From NCBI GenBank assembly GCA_051453625.1, contig JBOZIK010000001.1, positions 215,192,053-215,256,052 of the forward strand: a DNA stretch of 64,000 nt, written 5' to 3'. The notes beneath the pieces are model-generated. The model had not been told where the DNA came from. It was given only the letters and a program-made list of their open reading frames with translations, and searched no databases. Positions 24,131-37,189 of this stretch are shown here, one piece after another. The DNA comes from Welwitschia mirabilis. Taxonomy: Eukaryota; Gnetophyta; Gnetopsida; Welwitschiales. The number at the start of each line of letters is the position of its first letter. The first letter of the stretch is position 1. The translations under genes were made by a program, and so were the position numbers.

Positions 24131-27023
24131 TAGTAATGATTCTTTTTTATTTACTATTATTCAAAAAAAATGAATTTAGAAGTGGTTTATATTGGTTGGC
24201 TTCAAGTATTTTTCACTAGCCATTTCTGCTTAAAAAATATGAAAGTATTGAAATAGTTGTCCTTTTGTGTAATATCGAACTTAATAAATCCCCCTAGAAT
24301 AAGTCTAATTTTAAAATATATCTTAAATAACTAATAAAAAAGTCATTTAATCAATAGAATTACATTCTCCTCTTACAAAACCATTAGGGTTAAAAAAGAC
24401 CACTATTATACACTTTAGTAATTAAGGGATTAATCAAATGGTGCTACATATTCAAATTAATTTCATTGTTTGATAAGATCTACTACCTAATTATTATTTT
24501 GATAATCTTTTCTAATAATCAAAAGTACAAATAAATATTTTTATTTATATGAATAAAGCATAAAAATACATACACATTAGGTTTACGATTAAAAAATTCA
24601 CTATTTATGTTTATTAATCTTCATAATAGAATGACTAAAATTATTATGAAAAATCACCTATAATCTCATCCTTAATTAAATTGTCAGCGTAGTAATGTTT
24701 ACGATTATTATCTAAGAGTGTAGCTATGAATTCTTTTAGAGGTTTCTAACTTCAGTATGTAGGATTAGTAAGAGTCACATTAAACTTTAACAAGGTCTTA
24801 CTTTAAGGCTAAGAAATAAATATAAAAGTAATAATATATTATTTATAAGTAATAAAGAGTATGCCTATAAATAAACATGCAATACTAGTAACCAATGGTA
24901 TCTATTTTGGAGTTGTAAAATCTCTGAACTAAGAAAGATCTTGTGCATAAGGTTAGAACAATAGACAATATCATAAAACTTGATAGTAATAGTTTCATCA
25001 CACATCTTGAATTACTCACACTTCACGTGTCATTTAGGATTTTGTCCCCATTGACGTAATCATAGAGGCCAATAGTGGACATAGAAGCATATGTTATTAA
25101 CATAAATATAATTTGCATCATAATTATTATTAAAAGTATATCAAAATTAACAACTCCATTGGTCATGCATTGTATGCCATGTGGAAGTCCATCTTTACTA
25201 ATACAATCATAAAGGATAATGTTAAGCAAAAACTTATGGTAAGATCCACCTATGCATAGGTTTAAACCTCTTATACAATATGTACTACTATAAGTCTAAA
25301 AGACATAAAAATAAGGCTCCAAAATAACTTAAAATGTAATTAATAAGAGGGAAAAAATTTATGCTGAAGTCTTTTATGACAGAGAATAGGGCATTATGAA
25401 AACTAAATGCACATTAGAAGAGAGTACGTTGACTCCACTTGGACTGCATTATAATATAAATCATTTTTCTAAGGTTTTTAACATATATATAGAGAAACAT
25501 TCCTCCCCAAGTTTTCAGCAATGGAAAGCTAGATGATGATACATAGCTAACTATAATAATAATTTATCACATTTTACATTTGTTCCAATTGGAATCCTCA
25601 TTCATCCATTAAAATGATTACTCAACATCAATGATTATCATTATAACCTTAAAAAATAACACTACGTTATAATGTATTTAGATTTAAGAAACATATAACT
25701 ATACATAATAATTACAATAGCCTTAGATTAATAGTAATGTTATACATCATATAAGAAATATTACCATTAGTAAATTAATAAGGTTATTTACTAAATCACA
25801 GAGGTATCATTTAATATAACTTTATAAAGTAATTCTTATATAATATATTTCTTGATGTTCCATCCTTAGAAATTCTCTTTCTTATCCATGTTTCTAATGT
25901 ATTTATTCTTTCTTCTACTTAAGGCTATTTATACGAATTTTGAGAGTAAGTTCATTTAATGTTCCTAGTTACTTAATTATTTTAGTTTAATTTTCTTTTA
26001 CTTCACTTGAATATATCTTTATCTTATTTTTATGTCTTTTTCTATCATTATCTTTAATTTACCTTACATCACTTTAACTATTTCTATATTCTTTTACCCT
26101 TAAATTTATTTCTAAATATCCTATATTAGCTATGTGTATTATTATTTTTGTATTATATACTAATCACTTATTTAGTCTTAATTAATTATTAATTATTGTT
26201 AATTAATTATTTACTAAATTCATTCACCAGTTAAGATTTTAATTATTTACTAATCATATCCACTAATTAGGTTTTTATCTTTACACATTATTTTTATGTT
26301 AGTTTTCTTATCCTTATTTTAAGTACATATTTATTTATTTACTTATTAAAAAATGAGATATGAATAATCATAATATTATAACATTATGTAAAACAAGATT
26401 AAATTTTTAAATAAAAATCATATTGTTACTATACTATGTAGAGCAAACTTGGTTCATTCCTATAAAGTACCACACATTAAGTTTCTATTATTATAGAAAA
26501 TTTATTTAATAAAAATGATGTGGGAGATTACACCATTTAGAATACCCCTAGATAAAAAGAATTTCTATCAAAGAAATATTTATTCCATTACCACATCAAG
26601 TAGTCACCACAAAAGCAATCATCCACCTTTGTTTAGTAGATGGTCTTTACATTAGTCACATATCACATGATTGCTTTAGGAAGGTTATGGTAATGTAAGG
26701 CTAGAAAATTTTAAAGTATATTACCAATCACCTATTTTTTTAAAGAATGTTGAATCTTCCAAGAAGATATAAGTACATTACCATTGATAAATACTTATGC
26801 TAGAAGCTATCGTAATTGATTTAAAATTTTAGCTTATAACCCCAAAGTGGATGACATGTCAATGCTAGATAAGCACTATACCTTGAAAACCCTAAAGGTT
26901 TTAATAATATCATTTACATCTATTGAAATTTGGACATTAGTGAATGATACTTAAAACAAATACTCATACCTTTACTATAATAATGGATATGCATTAGTAG
27001 TAAGTCATTCTTATAAAATAAAG
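24131..27023. other. Unassigned AT-rich sequence
   Basis: No recognisable coding motif or terminal repeat. Short frames (for example minus-strand 25023-25229) have no supporting features. Confidence 0.45.
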
Positions 27024-27811
27024 NNNNNNNNNNNNNNNNNNNNNNNNNNNNNNNNNNNNNNNNNNNNNNNNNNNNNNNNNNNNNNNNNNNNNNNNNNNNN
27101 NNNNNNNNNNNNNNNNNNNNNNNNNNNNNNNNNNNNNNNNNNNNNNNNNNNNNNNNNNNNNNNNNNNNNNNNNNNNNNNNNNNNNNNNNNNNNNNNNNNN
27201 NNNNNNNNNNNNNNNNNNNNNNNNNNNNNNNNNNNNNNNNNNNNNNNNNNNNNNNNNNNNNNNNNNNNNNNNNNNNNNNNNNNNNNNNNNNNNNNNNNNN
27301 NNNNNNNNNNNNNNNNNNNNNNNNNNNNNNNNNNNNNNNNNNNNNNNNNNNNNNNNNNNNNNNNNNNNNNNNNNNNNNNNNNNNNNNNNNNNNNNNNNNN
27401 NNNNNNNNNNNNNNNNNNNNNNNNNNNNNNNNNNNNNNNNNNNNNNNNNNNNNNNNNNNNNNNNNNNNNNNNNNNNNNNNNNNNNNNNNNNNNNNNNNNN
27501 NNNNNNNNNNNNNNNNNNNNNNNNNNNNNNNNNNNNNNNNNNNNNNNNNNNNNNNNNNNNNNNNNNNNNNNNNNNNNNNNNNNNNNNNNNNNNNNNNNNN
27601 NNNNNNNNNNNNNNNNNNNNNNNNNNNNNNNNNNNNNNNNNNNNNNNNNNNNNNNNNNNNNNNNNNNNNNNNNNNNNNNNNNNNNNNNNNNNNNNNNNNN
27701 NNNNNNNNNNNNNNNNNNNNNNNNNNNNNNNNNNNNNNNNNNNNNNNNNNNNNNNNNNNNNNNNNNNNNNNNNNNNNNNNNNNNNNNNNNNNNNNNNNNN
27801 NNNNNNNNNNN
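27024..27811. other. Assembly gap, 788 N
   Basis: Run of N. Its non-round length suggests a size-estimated gap. Confidence 0.99.
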
Positions 27812-27816
27812 ATAAA

Positions 27817-27908
27817 TGAATTTTAAATTTCAATTAATACACACAATAAACTATTAACATCATGAATTTTAAATCCCAATTAATACACATGATAAACTAT
27901 TAACATGT
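27817..27908. repeat. Tandem duplication of 46 bp
   Basis: Two head-to-tail units begin tgaattttaaat at 27817 and 27863 and share caattaatacacac/t and ataaactattaacat. They start immediately after a gap, so more units may be hidden in it. Confidence 0.85.
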
Positions 27909-28257
27909 AAAAATTGATATCTATATTAAGTGTCTTAGGCTAATTTATTATAAATAAAGATATTAATTTAATTATTTTAATCATAAAATATATCTTTTAT
28001 TTTTTTAAAATTAAAATTTAATATTATGCTTTTCTTCATGATAATTGTAGATTGTTAGCCATGTTTTAAAATACATGATGAAAGATAAACATAGTTTCAT
28101 ACCAAAAAGCAGTCACAATGCATACATGAATTGGTGACACATAGTAGTAGCATTGGAAGATATGTGACAGAGGCATGAGGAGGTGGCATTGAAGACATGT
28201 GGTAATAACACCAGATGGTAGAGTAATCTAGCTCCAAAGGCCAAATGTTGGATTCAT

Positions 28258-28480
28258 CATGATAAAGATTCCACCTAACTCTATATGGCGATCTCCACTA
28301 AATGATACAAGACAACCTCCACAAAATGATAAATGATGAAGATTCTATCTAAAGCTAGAGAACAAAATCTTATCTACCTAATGCTATAAGACAACCTGCA
28401 CCAAATGCTATAAGATAGAATTTTAGCTACCTAATGATAAATGATGAATATTCTACCTAATACTATAAGACAAAGTCTAT
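28258..28480. repeat. Imperfect tandem repeats in LTR U3
   Basis: Blocks such as aatgataaatgatgaagattc, ctacctaatgctataagac and caacctgcaccaaatg alternate several times with a period of about 60 bp. They lie upstream of the TATA box, where U3 enhancer repeats are often found. Confidence 0.6.
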
Positions 28481-28504
28481 CAACCACCTCAACCCTATCC
28501 TCCC

Positions 28505-28513
28505 TATAAAAGG
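28505..28513 (+). promoter_or_regulatory. LTR TATA box, tataaaagg
   Basis: ccctataaaagggcc is a near-consensus plant TATA box, with a pyrimidine-rich stretch and tttgtaatcatcc about 25-35 bp downstream as a likely start region. It probably drove the gypsy element whose primer site lies at 29248. Confidence 0.6.
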
Positions 28514-29247
28514 GCCTTGATCCCTCATTTGTAATCATCCTTTGTTTAGACAAAGCACAAAACCTTTAGAGTGTTAAGATGTAACGACTTTGTCAGTACT
28601 TCTTTGAGGAGTGAGCTCAATTTCAAGGAGCTTGAGGAATCCTTTATACTTTTTTTTTATCTTTGATGTTTAATAATAAAGATTTATTATCCTTTGATTA
28701 TTACTTTCAATTCATTTTGTACTAGGAATACTTGAGAAACAATGCACTATTAAGTTTTACTTTACTCAATTGAGTAGATTTAATTAAGTTAATTGGTTTA
28801 TGGTCTTAACAATTTTATAGATGTTATGCATAGTTAGTTTTTACTTTTCATTTTTTCATAAAGTTATGAGATTAATGACAATTGAATTTATCAACACTCA
28901 AATGGTAAATGAGATTATGTCATCATAACTTAAGCCATCACATCTAATGGTTTAAAGTTTGTTTTAGGAAAATGTAATATATGATTGAGTGAGGACTTGT
29001 AGTAGGATGAATTGGTGATTTCTTGGAGGTTGCTTATTTTTAATTTTCATACAAAGTTTCATAACATCTCTCATCTCTCTCATTTTTTCTTTCCTTTTCT
29101 TTTTTCTTTTTTTTTTAATTTTAAAACTTGCAAGTTAGTAAGGTTATGTAATTTTTGTTTAGTTAATCTTAATTATCTCTGTAGAATAACAATAACTAAT
29201 TTTTTAACCTAGTTAACTCTAGTCCATTATAAAACATGATCATATTT

Positions 29248-29265
29248 TGGTGTTGTTACCAAGAA
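29248..29265 (+). other. Decayed primer-binding site (tRNA-Asp)
   Basis: tggtgttgttaccaagaa is the Athila-type primer site TGGCGCCGTTGCCGGGGA with C-to-T and G-to-A changes at nearly all CpG/CpC positions. It is preceded by tatttt, as in intact elements. Confidence 0.75.
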
Positions 29266-30119
29266 TAATGTCATGGTAGCTACTTAGAAGAAACATAAAT
29301 TTTCTTGTTTGCATGCTTCTTAATTTACTTTTTATTTTTCTAATGGTGGGTACTAATCCTCTCAAGTGATACTCAAACTCATCCATTTTCCCTTTCTTCT
29401 ATGTGCTTGTTTATTTTTCCTTATAGTGGTTGGTACTGCTCATTTTAGTGATACCTAAACTGGTCCTATTTTAAGTTTTTCTTTAGTTTTATTTAATATA
29501 AATTAATTTGGTTATAGGTCTAATAAGTATTTTTGCAAGTTGTGATTAAGGATAAAAGAAAATAAAATTAACTTATATTGTGTAATTTTTACTTTCTATA
29601 TTTTTTATTCTATTTTTCTATGTAATCTCGTTGTCTAAAACACTAAAAATTTAAATATTATTAATTAATATTTATTTAGCATGGATTCATTTGTATTCTT
29701 GTTTTTTTCTGTTTTGATTTTACTGTGGCCCTATAATGTTGATTACTTTGTGATAACTGCATGAAATATTAGAACTTTTTTAAAGTCATAAGTCTTATAC
29801 TGATAAGCACTACAGCCTTTCCTGACTAATGTTGCTGATGATTTCTCTTAGAACACTCTTTCATATAAAATAGTTTCTTATTGAAAAAAAAAAAATTAGC
29901 ATAATGGGACTCCTTTAAAAAACTTAATAATTTAGGAAAACATAACCTGTTAATTAATTTTGTAATTTTTTTTCTAAAAAATTTAAGATGAGTTAGTTGC
30001 ATAATTCACTTGAGACATCTTTTAAATTCCAGTCTACCTATGATAACTATAATAATTCCTATAAAATAACTAATTATGAGTAATCTAAAACTATATGAGA
30101 TTACATGTGACCCAAGAAA

Positions 30120-31250
30120 ACTATAGGGGACTTAGTCCAACATAATCACAATAACCCTTAGCCTTCACCCTCCTTTTTAGATTCATTTGATCAACACCTT
30201 CCACATGCTAATCAAACTCCTTATCTTGAATTTTAAAAACCTTATTTTCAATAAGAGTTTAATCTTACATATTTTATTGCATCTCATGATCCTTATCCTT
30301 CATCATTTGATCCCTATCATCTATCTTCCTTCATGCAATAATTACCTTCATCCATCCCTTTTAAGGAGTCAATAAAAACTTTTATGGATGCTCAACACCA
30401 AATTATCTAAGGCCATAAAATAATTTTTAAATAACTCTTCTCTTTCTTGGGTAACCTAGAGTTAAGTTCTCAAATCCAAATCTAAATCCTATAATAAATT
30501 ACCTAAATTAATTCTTAAATCATGGGAATCCTTAACTAGTAAGAAGAAGACCTTCCTCTAATCCATGAATCTAAAAGACTTGAAAATTTTAAAACGATTA
30601 AAGATAGGAAAACTAATAATACTCAAGTAATATCCATTAGTAATGAGAAATAAACTAATAAAGAAGTTCATGAGGATTAGAATTTAAGGATGTACTAGTA
30701 AAAGATCATTATCCATAAGANNNNNNNNNNGGTTAAACATGTCAAAGGATGATTTAGAAGATGAACAACCATGTAAGGAATAATATACTTTAGAAAGTTC
30801 TACCAAAAAAAAGGATGAGCCATTAAGTGATATTAATAGAGAGAACATCAAATTACAACCATTGTCTCTTAAGTCATCACATGATGCAAAATTCACGAGT
30901 AACTTTAATAATGGAAAAACATTAGCAACAATTCCATGATGGATCCATCCTCATATTTTTTCCAACAAATCCATGAACCAATCATTGTATCCTCACCTTA
31001 TTCTAAGTAAGACCTAGACCTTAATGAAAAATCTTCTTCAAAATTAGAACCAACCTTTAAAGATCTTAATTCTTCTAATGAACATTTATCTTATCAAGAA
31101 ACTTTAAATTCAACTCAAAGTGATGTCTCGAAAGAGTTGTTTACTGAACATAAATAAGATAAGGGATGGACTACTATTGATTTTAAACACATAAACCTTT
31201 CTTCCTATAATTTCATGAATTCATGCATAACAATTTACATGGATTTCCTC
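30120..31250 (+). pseudogene. Athila-like gypsy gag-pol remnants
   Basis: Downstream of the tRNA-Asp primer site, the plus strand has proline- and serine-rich gag-like stretches (30180-30400) and later a block ELFTEHK-x-DKGWTTIDFKHI at about 31133-31190. That block resembles the LRKHKKAIGWTIADIKGI segment just before the RT of Athila elements. Protease, RT and integrase are not recognisable and are probably deleted. A 10-N gap sits at 30721-30730. The intact element would encode capsid and replication polyprotein; this copy is dead. Confidence 0.5.
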
Positions 31251-31938
31251 TTGGTTCAAAATACTTTGCAAAGTTTTAAATTATTTAATGGCTGCTTCCA
31301 CACTCTTAAGCCTTCATGCACATATAATCTTAGAGATTTTTTAGCTTTTAGATTATAGATTTCTTATAGTATAGATTTTTATTTTAGATTTGATTTGACT
31401 TAAAACATGTGCGCTTAATGATCTCTTTCACCTAAAACCTCATACATACTTCTATCTTTACAATCATTGTCCTAAATCATTTTACTTAGAAATTCCCCAA
31501 TTTGATATCCTTAAGTCCTTTTATTCATACCTTTCATGTTCTAATGACCTCACTAAGCCAACAAACCATTTATCCTAACCATCTATGTATGAATTATAAT
31601 ACTTATAGACTGAAGTTGATGGATTTAAATAAAAATCAATAATAAGCAATTTCATTATTACCTAAGTAATAATTTGAATTAGGTTCATTTATAGGTCTTT
31701 AAGGAAAATTTATGATTATTTTGAGTATAATATTAAGAGCATGTACAATTTTGGCAAAACTTGGTTGAAAAGGTGAAATCTACCTTTATGAATGTTCCTT
31801 GGGTGTAAAGATTTTAATGGGGACAAGATTTATCTTAAATAGGAAAATGAGCCAATGGCCCCTCAAATGTGCATAAAAAATGGATAGGAGAAGATGAATA
31901 AAATAAAAATAATATATCTCTTCTCTGAACTCACGTAA
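31251..31938. other. Unassigned sequence left of the large gypsy element
   Basis: AT-rich, probably the decayed 3' part of the preceding gypsy relic. No motif supports a specific call. Confidence 0.4.
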
Positions 31939-32896
31939 TGATGAGGATAAATTTTAATGTAAATCTTGCTTATTAATGAAGTGTTTTTATTATCTTACTT
32001 ATGAATTTTAAATAATAATAGATGTTTTTTATTTATTAATATACTTATTAATCAATAGATTAGTTAGTATGTTAGTAGGCTAGAATATATATTTCATTAT
32101 TGCATTTTAGGTATAGGATTCCATATGGCATGGAGATGAAAGAGAAGGTTGGGATGACAAAAAAAAGTAACAAACCTCCATCATATATCTATTCCTAAGG
32201 AGCAAAGAATAAAAATAAAAAAACAAATAAGGATATAAGAATAGGATCACCACCAAAGATGGGAATCTTTTTGGCAAAATGTTCTAGGAATAGAATAAGC
32301 AAGAATATTAAGAAAGGAAGCTCTAACTATCCTACAAAGGGCACAACAACATTTACCGTACTTCAAAGTATTACTTGCAAAGGAGAACACAAGCCTTAAC
32401 ATATTTTTATGTAACAATTAGTATTTCAATATAAATATGAAAATCCTATGTGAGTATCATTATGTGTATATCCTATTACTTGAAAAAGTAATATTATCTC
32501 TATTTACTCCTATATTGTAGCTAAACATAAACAAGGATAATTAACAGTACTTAAAAATAAGTATTGTCCAATAAATCATTTAAATTTCTGTCATGTTCCA
32601 TTACTTTCTTCATTCTCCCTTGGTATAATATATGTACATGATAACTTAATAGTAATAAACCAACCTAAGTAGTTAAAGAAACTTCATCATAAGACTATCA
32701 TAGTGCTGCATTTTAAATTAAATGGTTTAATCTCAACTAGTTCTTTAGTAAGCCTTTGGTTGTTTTTATGTAATGGTGTGAGCTTATTTTAGCTTACTAG
32801 AAATATAGTTTTTGCATTTTTATAGTATTATTTTATATTATTTAATATTATTTTGTGATATTCTCTACACCTATTTCACCATATAAGCATCCATCA
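31939..32896 (+). repeat. 5' LTR of the large gypsy element
   Basis: Starts tgatgaggataaatttt and ends agcatccatca, the same ends as the LTR at 49021. Similarity is clear along its whole length despite many transitions and small indels. A TATA-like ggtataatatatg lies at about 32622-32634. The minus-strand frame at 32871-33128 across its end is chance. Confidence 0.92.
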
Positions 32897-32899
32897 TTT

Positions 32900-32917
32900 T
32901 GGTGCTAGAAGGAGGGC
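32900..32917 (+). other. Candidate primer-binding site
   Basis: tggtgctagaaggagggc starts three bases after the LTR end with the universal TGG. I cannot name the tRNA with confidence. It differs from the tRNA-Asp sites at 29248 and 58630. Confidence 0.6.
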
Positions 32918-33329
32918 TGCCTAAAGTTAAATAGTGGAGATGATGAAAACTATGATATAACAAGATAGCCATGGAAAATGGTGGGATAAAAGAGGCAAGA
33001 ATGTTAGAAACCCACATAAATATGGTCCAAATGAGTGGATAAAAAATAATGTTAAAATAGAGGTTGAAGAAGAAGATTTTATAGAGGATGAAGTCACCCT
33101 TGTAAAGGTGGTAAAAGAAAAAAATCATTCTTGAATTAATGATTGAATTTGAGTAATGATTGCATAACCTTCTTACATCACCTTACTTACAAGGAGAATC
33201 CTCCCAAATGGTTCAAGTAAAAAGGCCTAAAATAAAGTTGTGATAGCATGCTATTAGAAAGATGATGGAGGTTCAAGACCATTAAATCATAATACCTATT
33301 GATTAGAAAATTTAATTTCTATTAATCCT

Positions 33330-34660
33330 ACAGCCTTATAGTAACTAGACTATGTATGAAATATAAATAATACCACGATACCCACTTTTTAAGGTAAAAA
33401 GTTAGAAGAATCCCTATTACATATAAGCTTGTTTAATGTCTTTTGTAAAGCCAACTATCTTAACTCAGAATTAGATTTTCTAAGATATTTTCCTTTTTCT
33501 TCTAAAAGGAGATGCTTAACTATGGTATCATAGGAATTCTAATCATGCTTCTAGTTCATGAAGAACTCTTAAAATTTCTTCCCTAGTCAAATTTCAACCC
33601 CTGAGAATGGTTGAAGATCTAAGACAAAAATTTTTGAATATTAAACAAAGAGGTAATTAAAGATTTGATGAATTAATTAATAGGTATAAAATATTGTTAG
33701 CTAAATGTCCTAACCATGGAATCACATCTGGGGAACAAGTCAGAGCTTTACTAAGAGAACTACAAAGTTAAAATTTAAAATAATTAGACTTGTTATGTAG
33801 AGGAAGAATCAAGATAAAGAATGTCCAAGAAGTGGAAGAAGCCATTACTCAGTTTTATAGCATGAGTCAAGGATGGGGATGGAAAAATGAAAAGAAGAAG
33901 AAGGTAAATGAAATATATACCCTAGAAGTAGATGATAGTGTGTATAGTTTAAAAAAAATTAGTCTTATGGAAGAATTAACTAAAAAAGTGACTAATAACA
34001 TAGTAGAAAAATTTGATTAGTTAGCTGTACAACACTTTAAGGAAGAAGGGGGACCTACATATGAACACTTTAGAAAAGATAATCATGATGAAATAGGATG
34101 TTCTTGGATGTAGAAATGTGTTCAATAGCTAGATATTAATAGATTAAATCTAAATTCAGGAAAACAACCTCAAACTAAAAAGAAATCCTATTCTTACCAA
34201 AGTAGAAAATAGAAATGTAAAATAGAATGGCCTTTATAAAGGTATATTAATTCTAAGAGGCAAAAAAAATATGATTATTATAAAAATTAAAAACATAAAA
34301 ATTCAAAGAACCAGAGAGAAAAATCAAAAATAAAGAAAAAGGAAGGAAAAATTCCTACTCAACCTCAATTAAATCCTAGAGAAGCAAAAAGTAAGGTAAT
34401 AACTACTAGATTTTGAAAAACAAAAGTTGATATGTGAATCACAAAAAAAAAAACACCAATTCAAGCAACCATATAGATGACAGAGAGAAAGATAGTGAAA
34501 GAAAAATAGAAGATGATACCCCAACAAATATTTAATAAGAATTTTAGAAGACATGAAAATATCATTACCTCTTTTAAAGTTATTAAAAGACATGCCTATT
34601 TATTGAAAACAAATGAAGAGTATGTGTTTAAAATAAAAGAGTAAAAAGGTAAGTAAGAAG
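33330..34660 (+). pseudogene. Gypsy gag relic, copy 1
   Basis: Capsid-domain blocks in order: VEDLRQKFLNIKQRGN at about 33612-33660, RYKILLAKCPNHGI (normally ERFKDLLASCPHHG) at about 33682-33725, then LLCRGRI and NVQEVEEAITQFY in the open frame 33790-34020. A C-terminal segment (TQPQLNPREAKSK, later LLKVIKRHAY) matches the segment repeated at 36730-37080. The protein would form the particle shell. Frame breaks and TAG/TAA stops are frequent. No zinc knuckle is recognisable. Confidence 0.8.
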
Positions 34661-34699
34661 GAAAAACAAATTAAAATTGTAAGAAAAGATTAAGTTTCT

Positions 34700-36485
34700 T
34701 GGGCTTTCATGCAAGTTATTTAAAAAAAAAAATAACATGAAAAGTATGGTGAACTTAGAATACCTATGATAGATGTGAAAATTGATGAAAAACTCAAAGT
34801 AGGAGAACTTGTGGATCTTAGAGAAAGTATCAATGTTATGGCCTATGAAATTTATAAAGAATTGGGTAAACCAAAACTAACATCTTATCAAGGAAAAGTA
34901 TACTTAGCAGAGGGTGTAGTAGTAGTACCAGAAGGAGTTCTAAAAGATATACCCATCAAACTCCAATGTTTTATCTACTTAATAGATTCATTGGTAATGA
35001 ATACTCAAAGAGATGCCCATGTAGTAATTTTGGAAAAATCTTGGATGGATACTATAGATGCCATTATTTATTCTAAAAGAGGGTAATGAAAATCAGTCTA
35101 TAAGATTTTAAAAAAGAGATCAAACTTTCTTATGTATGGGGTGTTAAAAAGATGGTACAGAACACAGAAAGTAGAAGCAATGTAATTTTAACATAGGAAG
35201 TTAGGCTGATGTTAAATAAACAAAATGAGAAAAAATATGAGGATGAATATTTAATATCTCAGGAGATAGAAAAGTCTCTACTCAAGAAAGGATTGGAGTA
35301 TATCGAAGTAGTTTCAAATAGATCTCTAATCATACATAACTATTTAACTCATTCCTAGAGAAGAAAAAAGGATGTTGATTAAAAGGAAGAGAGCCTTTAC
35401 TTAGCATTATATAGATATTAAAGAAATAGATTAAAAAAATATGCCAATATAGAATTTATTTAGATACCTCTATCAAACCAAGTAGGAAACCAAAAATAAG
35501 GTGTAACCTATAAATGTAAGAGATAATAGAGCAAGAAATTTGTAAACTCTTGTATGTGGAATTAATTTATCCTATATCTAATTTAAAATGGGTTATTCCT
35601 ATTACCATTTTGCCAAATAATGGAATTAAATGATGAGTATGTATATACTTTTAAATGTTGAATATTGCAACTTATAAGGATCATTTTACCTTTCATTTAT
35701 AGATTAAGTTTTAGAAATAGTATTCAAACATCAATATTATAGATTTTTGAATGGATATAATGGCTATAACTAGATCCTATAGCATTAGAGAACCAAGTAA
35801 AAACAACTTTTTCTTGTTCTTAGGGTACTATGCCCATAAATTCCTACCATTTAAACTATGTAATGATCCCACTACTTTTCAAAGATTAGTAAATAGCATT
35901 TGTTATAATATAATAGAAGGACCAATCAAACTATTTATGAATGATTTCTTAATGTTTAAAAATGATTTTGAGGAGTTAATCGATAAAATACAGAAAGCTT
36001 TAAAGAGATGTGAAGAAAAATGCCTTAAACTTAGTTGGTCAAAAAGACATCTTATGGTGACGAAAGACATAGTGTTAGGACATAAGATATCTCAGAAAGG
36101 AATTAAAACTACTAAATAAAAAATTAAAGCTATAAAATATATCACACCCCTAGCCAAACTAAAAGAATTAATATCTTTATTAGGACATGTTGGATATTAT
36201 AGAAAATTCATATCTAAATTTATTAAAATTACTAATCCTTTGAGTAACCTTTTATAAAAGGATGTGGAGTATGAGTAGACTGATGAATGTCAAACCACTT
36301 ACTAAACCTTAAAGGATAAACTTCTATTAGCACGTATTTTGCAATGTACAAATTGGGCAAGATAATTTCAATTATGACTGATGCATCTAGTCATGCTATG
36401 AGAGTAGTTTTAAGGTAAAACAATTAAGATAATAAACTTCAAGCAATTATCTATATTATTAAGAACTTAAAATCAGCTTAACAAA
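34700..36485 (+). pseudogene. Gypsy protease and RT relic, copy 1
   Basis: The frame 34766-35086 carries an aspartic protease like that of Athila. VDLRESINVMAYEIYKELG sits where VDLGASINLMP is expected, so the active-site Gly is changed. LKDIPIKL and HVVILEKSWMDT follow. RT runs from about 35440: ELIYPISNLKWV, then the open frame 35751-36119 with LPFKLCNDPTTFQRL and FMND (35934-35945) in place of FMDD, then ALKRCEEKCLKL and VLGHKISQKGI. After it come LLGHVGYYRKFI and NPLSNLL. The copy stops at the gap just after RNase H begins. This is the best-preserved RT in the window, yet the catalytic Asp change and stops make it inactive. Confidence 0.9.
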
Positions 36486-36585
36486 NNNNNNNNNNNNNNN
36501 NNNNNNNNNNNNNNNNNNNNNNNNNNNNNNNNNNNNNNNNNNNNNNNNNNNNNNNNNNNNNNNNNNNNNNNNNNNNNNNNNNNNN
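36486..36585. other. Assembly gap, exactly 100 N
   Basis: The round length marks a gap of unknown size. The flanks do not continue one another: RNase H on the left, the end of gag on the right. Confidence 0.99.
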
Positions 36586-37135
36586 AATTAACTCAAACTA
36601 AAAATAAACCATTTCCTTACAACAGTAGAAAATGGGAAGGTGAAATAGAAAAGAATTTATAAAGGTATGTGAATTTAGAAAGGCAGAAAAACAAAGATTT
36701 AAAGGACCAAAGAGAAAAATAAAAAATGGAGAAAAAAGAAGGAAAAATCACTACTCAACCACAATTGGATTGTAGAGAAGCAACAAGTAGGGTAGTAACT
36801 ACTAGGTCTAAGAAACAAAAAGTAACGTATGAATCATAGAGAAAGAATATAAATTCAAGAAACTTCGTAGACAAAGAAGAAAAAGAGACTGAGGAAAAGA
36901 TAATAAATGATGCCTTAGTAGATTTTTTACCTTTTCCAATAAAAAGTAAACATATAGAACATCCAAAAATTGAAAAGGATATAGAATATTTGACAATGAT
37001 ATTAAAAGATACAAAAATATCATTACCTCTTTTAAAGTTATTGAAAGACGTGCTTATGTATTGCAAACAAATGAAGAGCATGTATTCAAAACAGAAGAGT
37101 AAAAAAGAAAGCAAGAAGGAAAAAATAAATTAAAA
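36586..37135 (+). pseudogene. Gypsy gag C-terminal relic, copy 2
   Basis: Second copy of the segment at 34180-34640. It includes TQPQLDCREATSRVVTTRSK, then FLPFPIKSKHIEHPK and LPLLKLLKDVLMYCK, which correspond to the PPFPQRL and IPLLDAIKQVPKYAKFLK blocks of Athila/Tat polyproteins before the protease. The minus-strand frames at 36755-37114 are its shadow. Confidence 0.8.
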
Positions 37136-37189
37136 TGGTAAGGAAGAATTAAATTTTTTAGGCTTCCACACAAGTTCTTCAAAATAAAC

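Larger units (their letters stand above)
28053..29242 (+). repeat. Putative LTR of an Athila-like gypsy element
   Basis: Bounded by a possible tgttagcc start and a catgatca end just before a tRNA-Asp primer site. It contains a strong TATA box, an R-region-like segment (ttcaaggagcttgaggaatcc) and an aataataaagattt polyadenylation-like signal, as LTRs do. No partner LTR was found, so the left edge is a guess. Confidence 0.45.

Noticed and set aside
26994-27833. Long minus-strand open frame of 279 codons
   Set aside because: It is almost wholly N from the 788-bp gap. Only a few real codons flank it.
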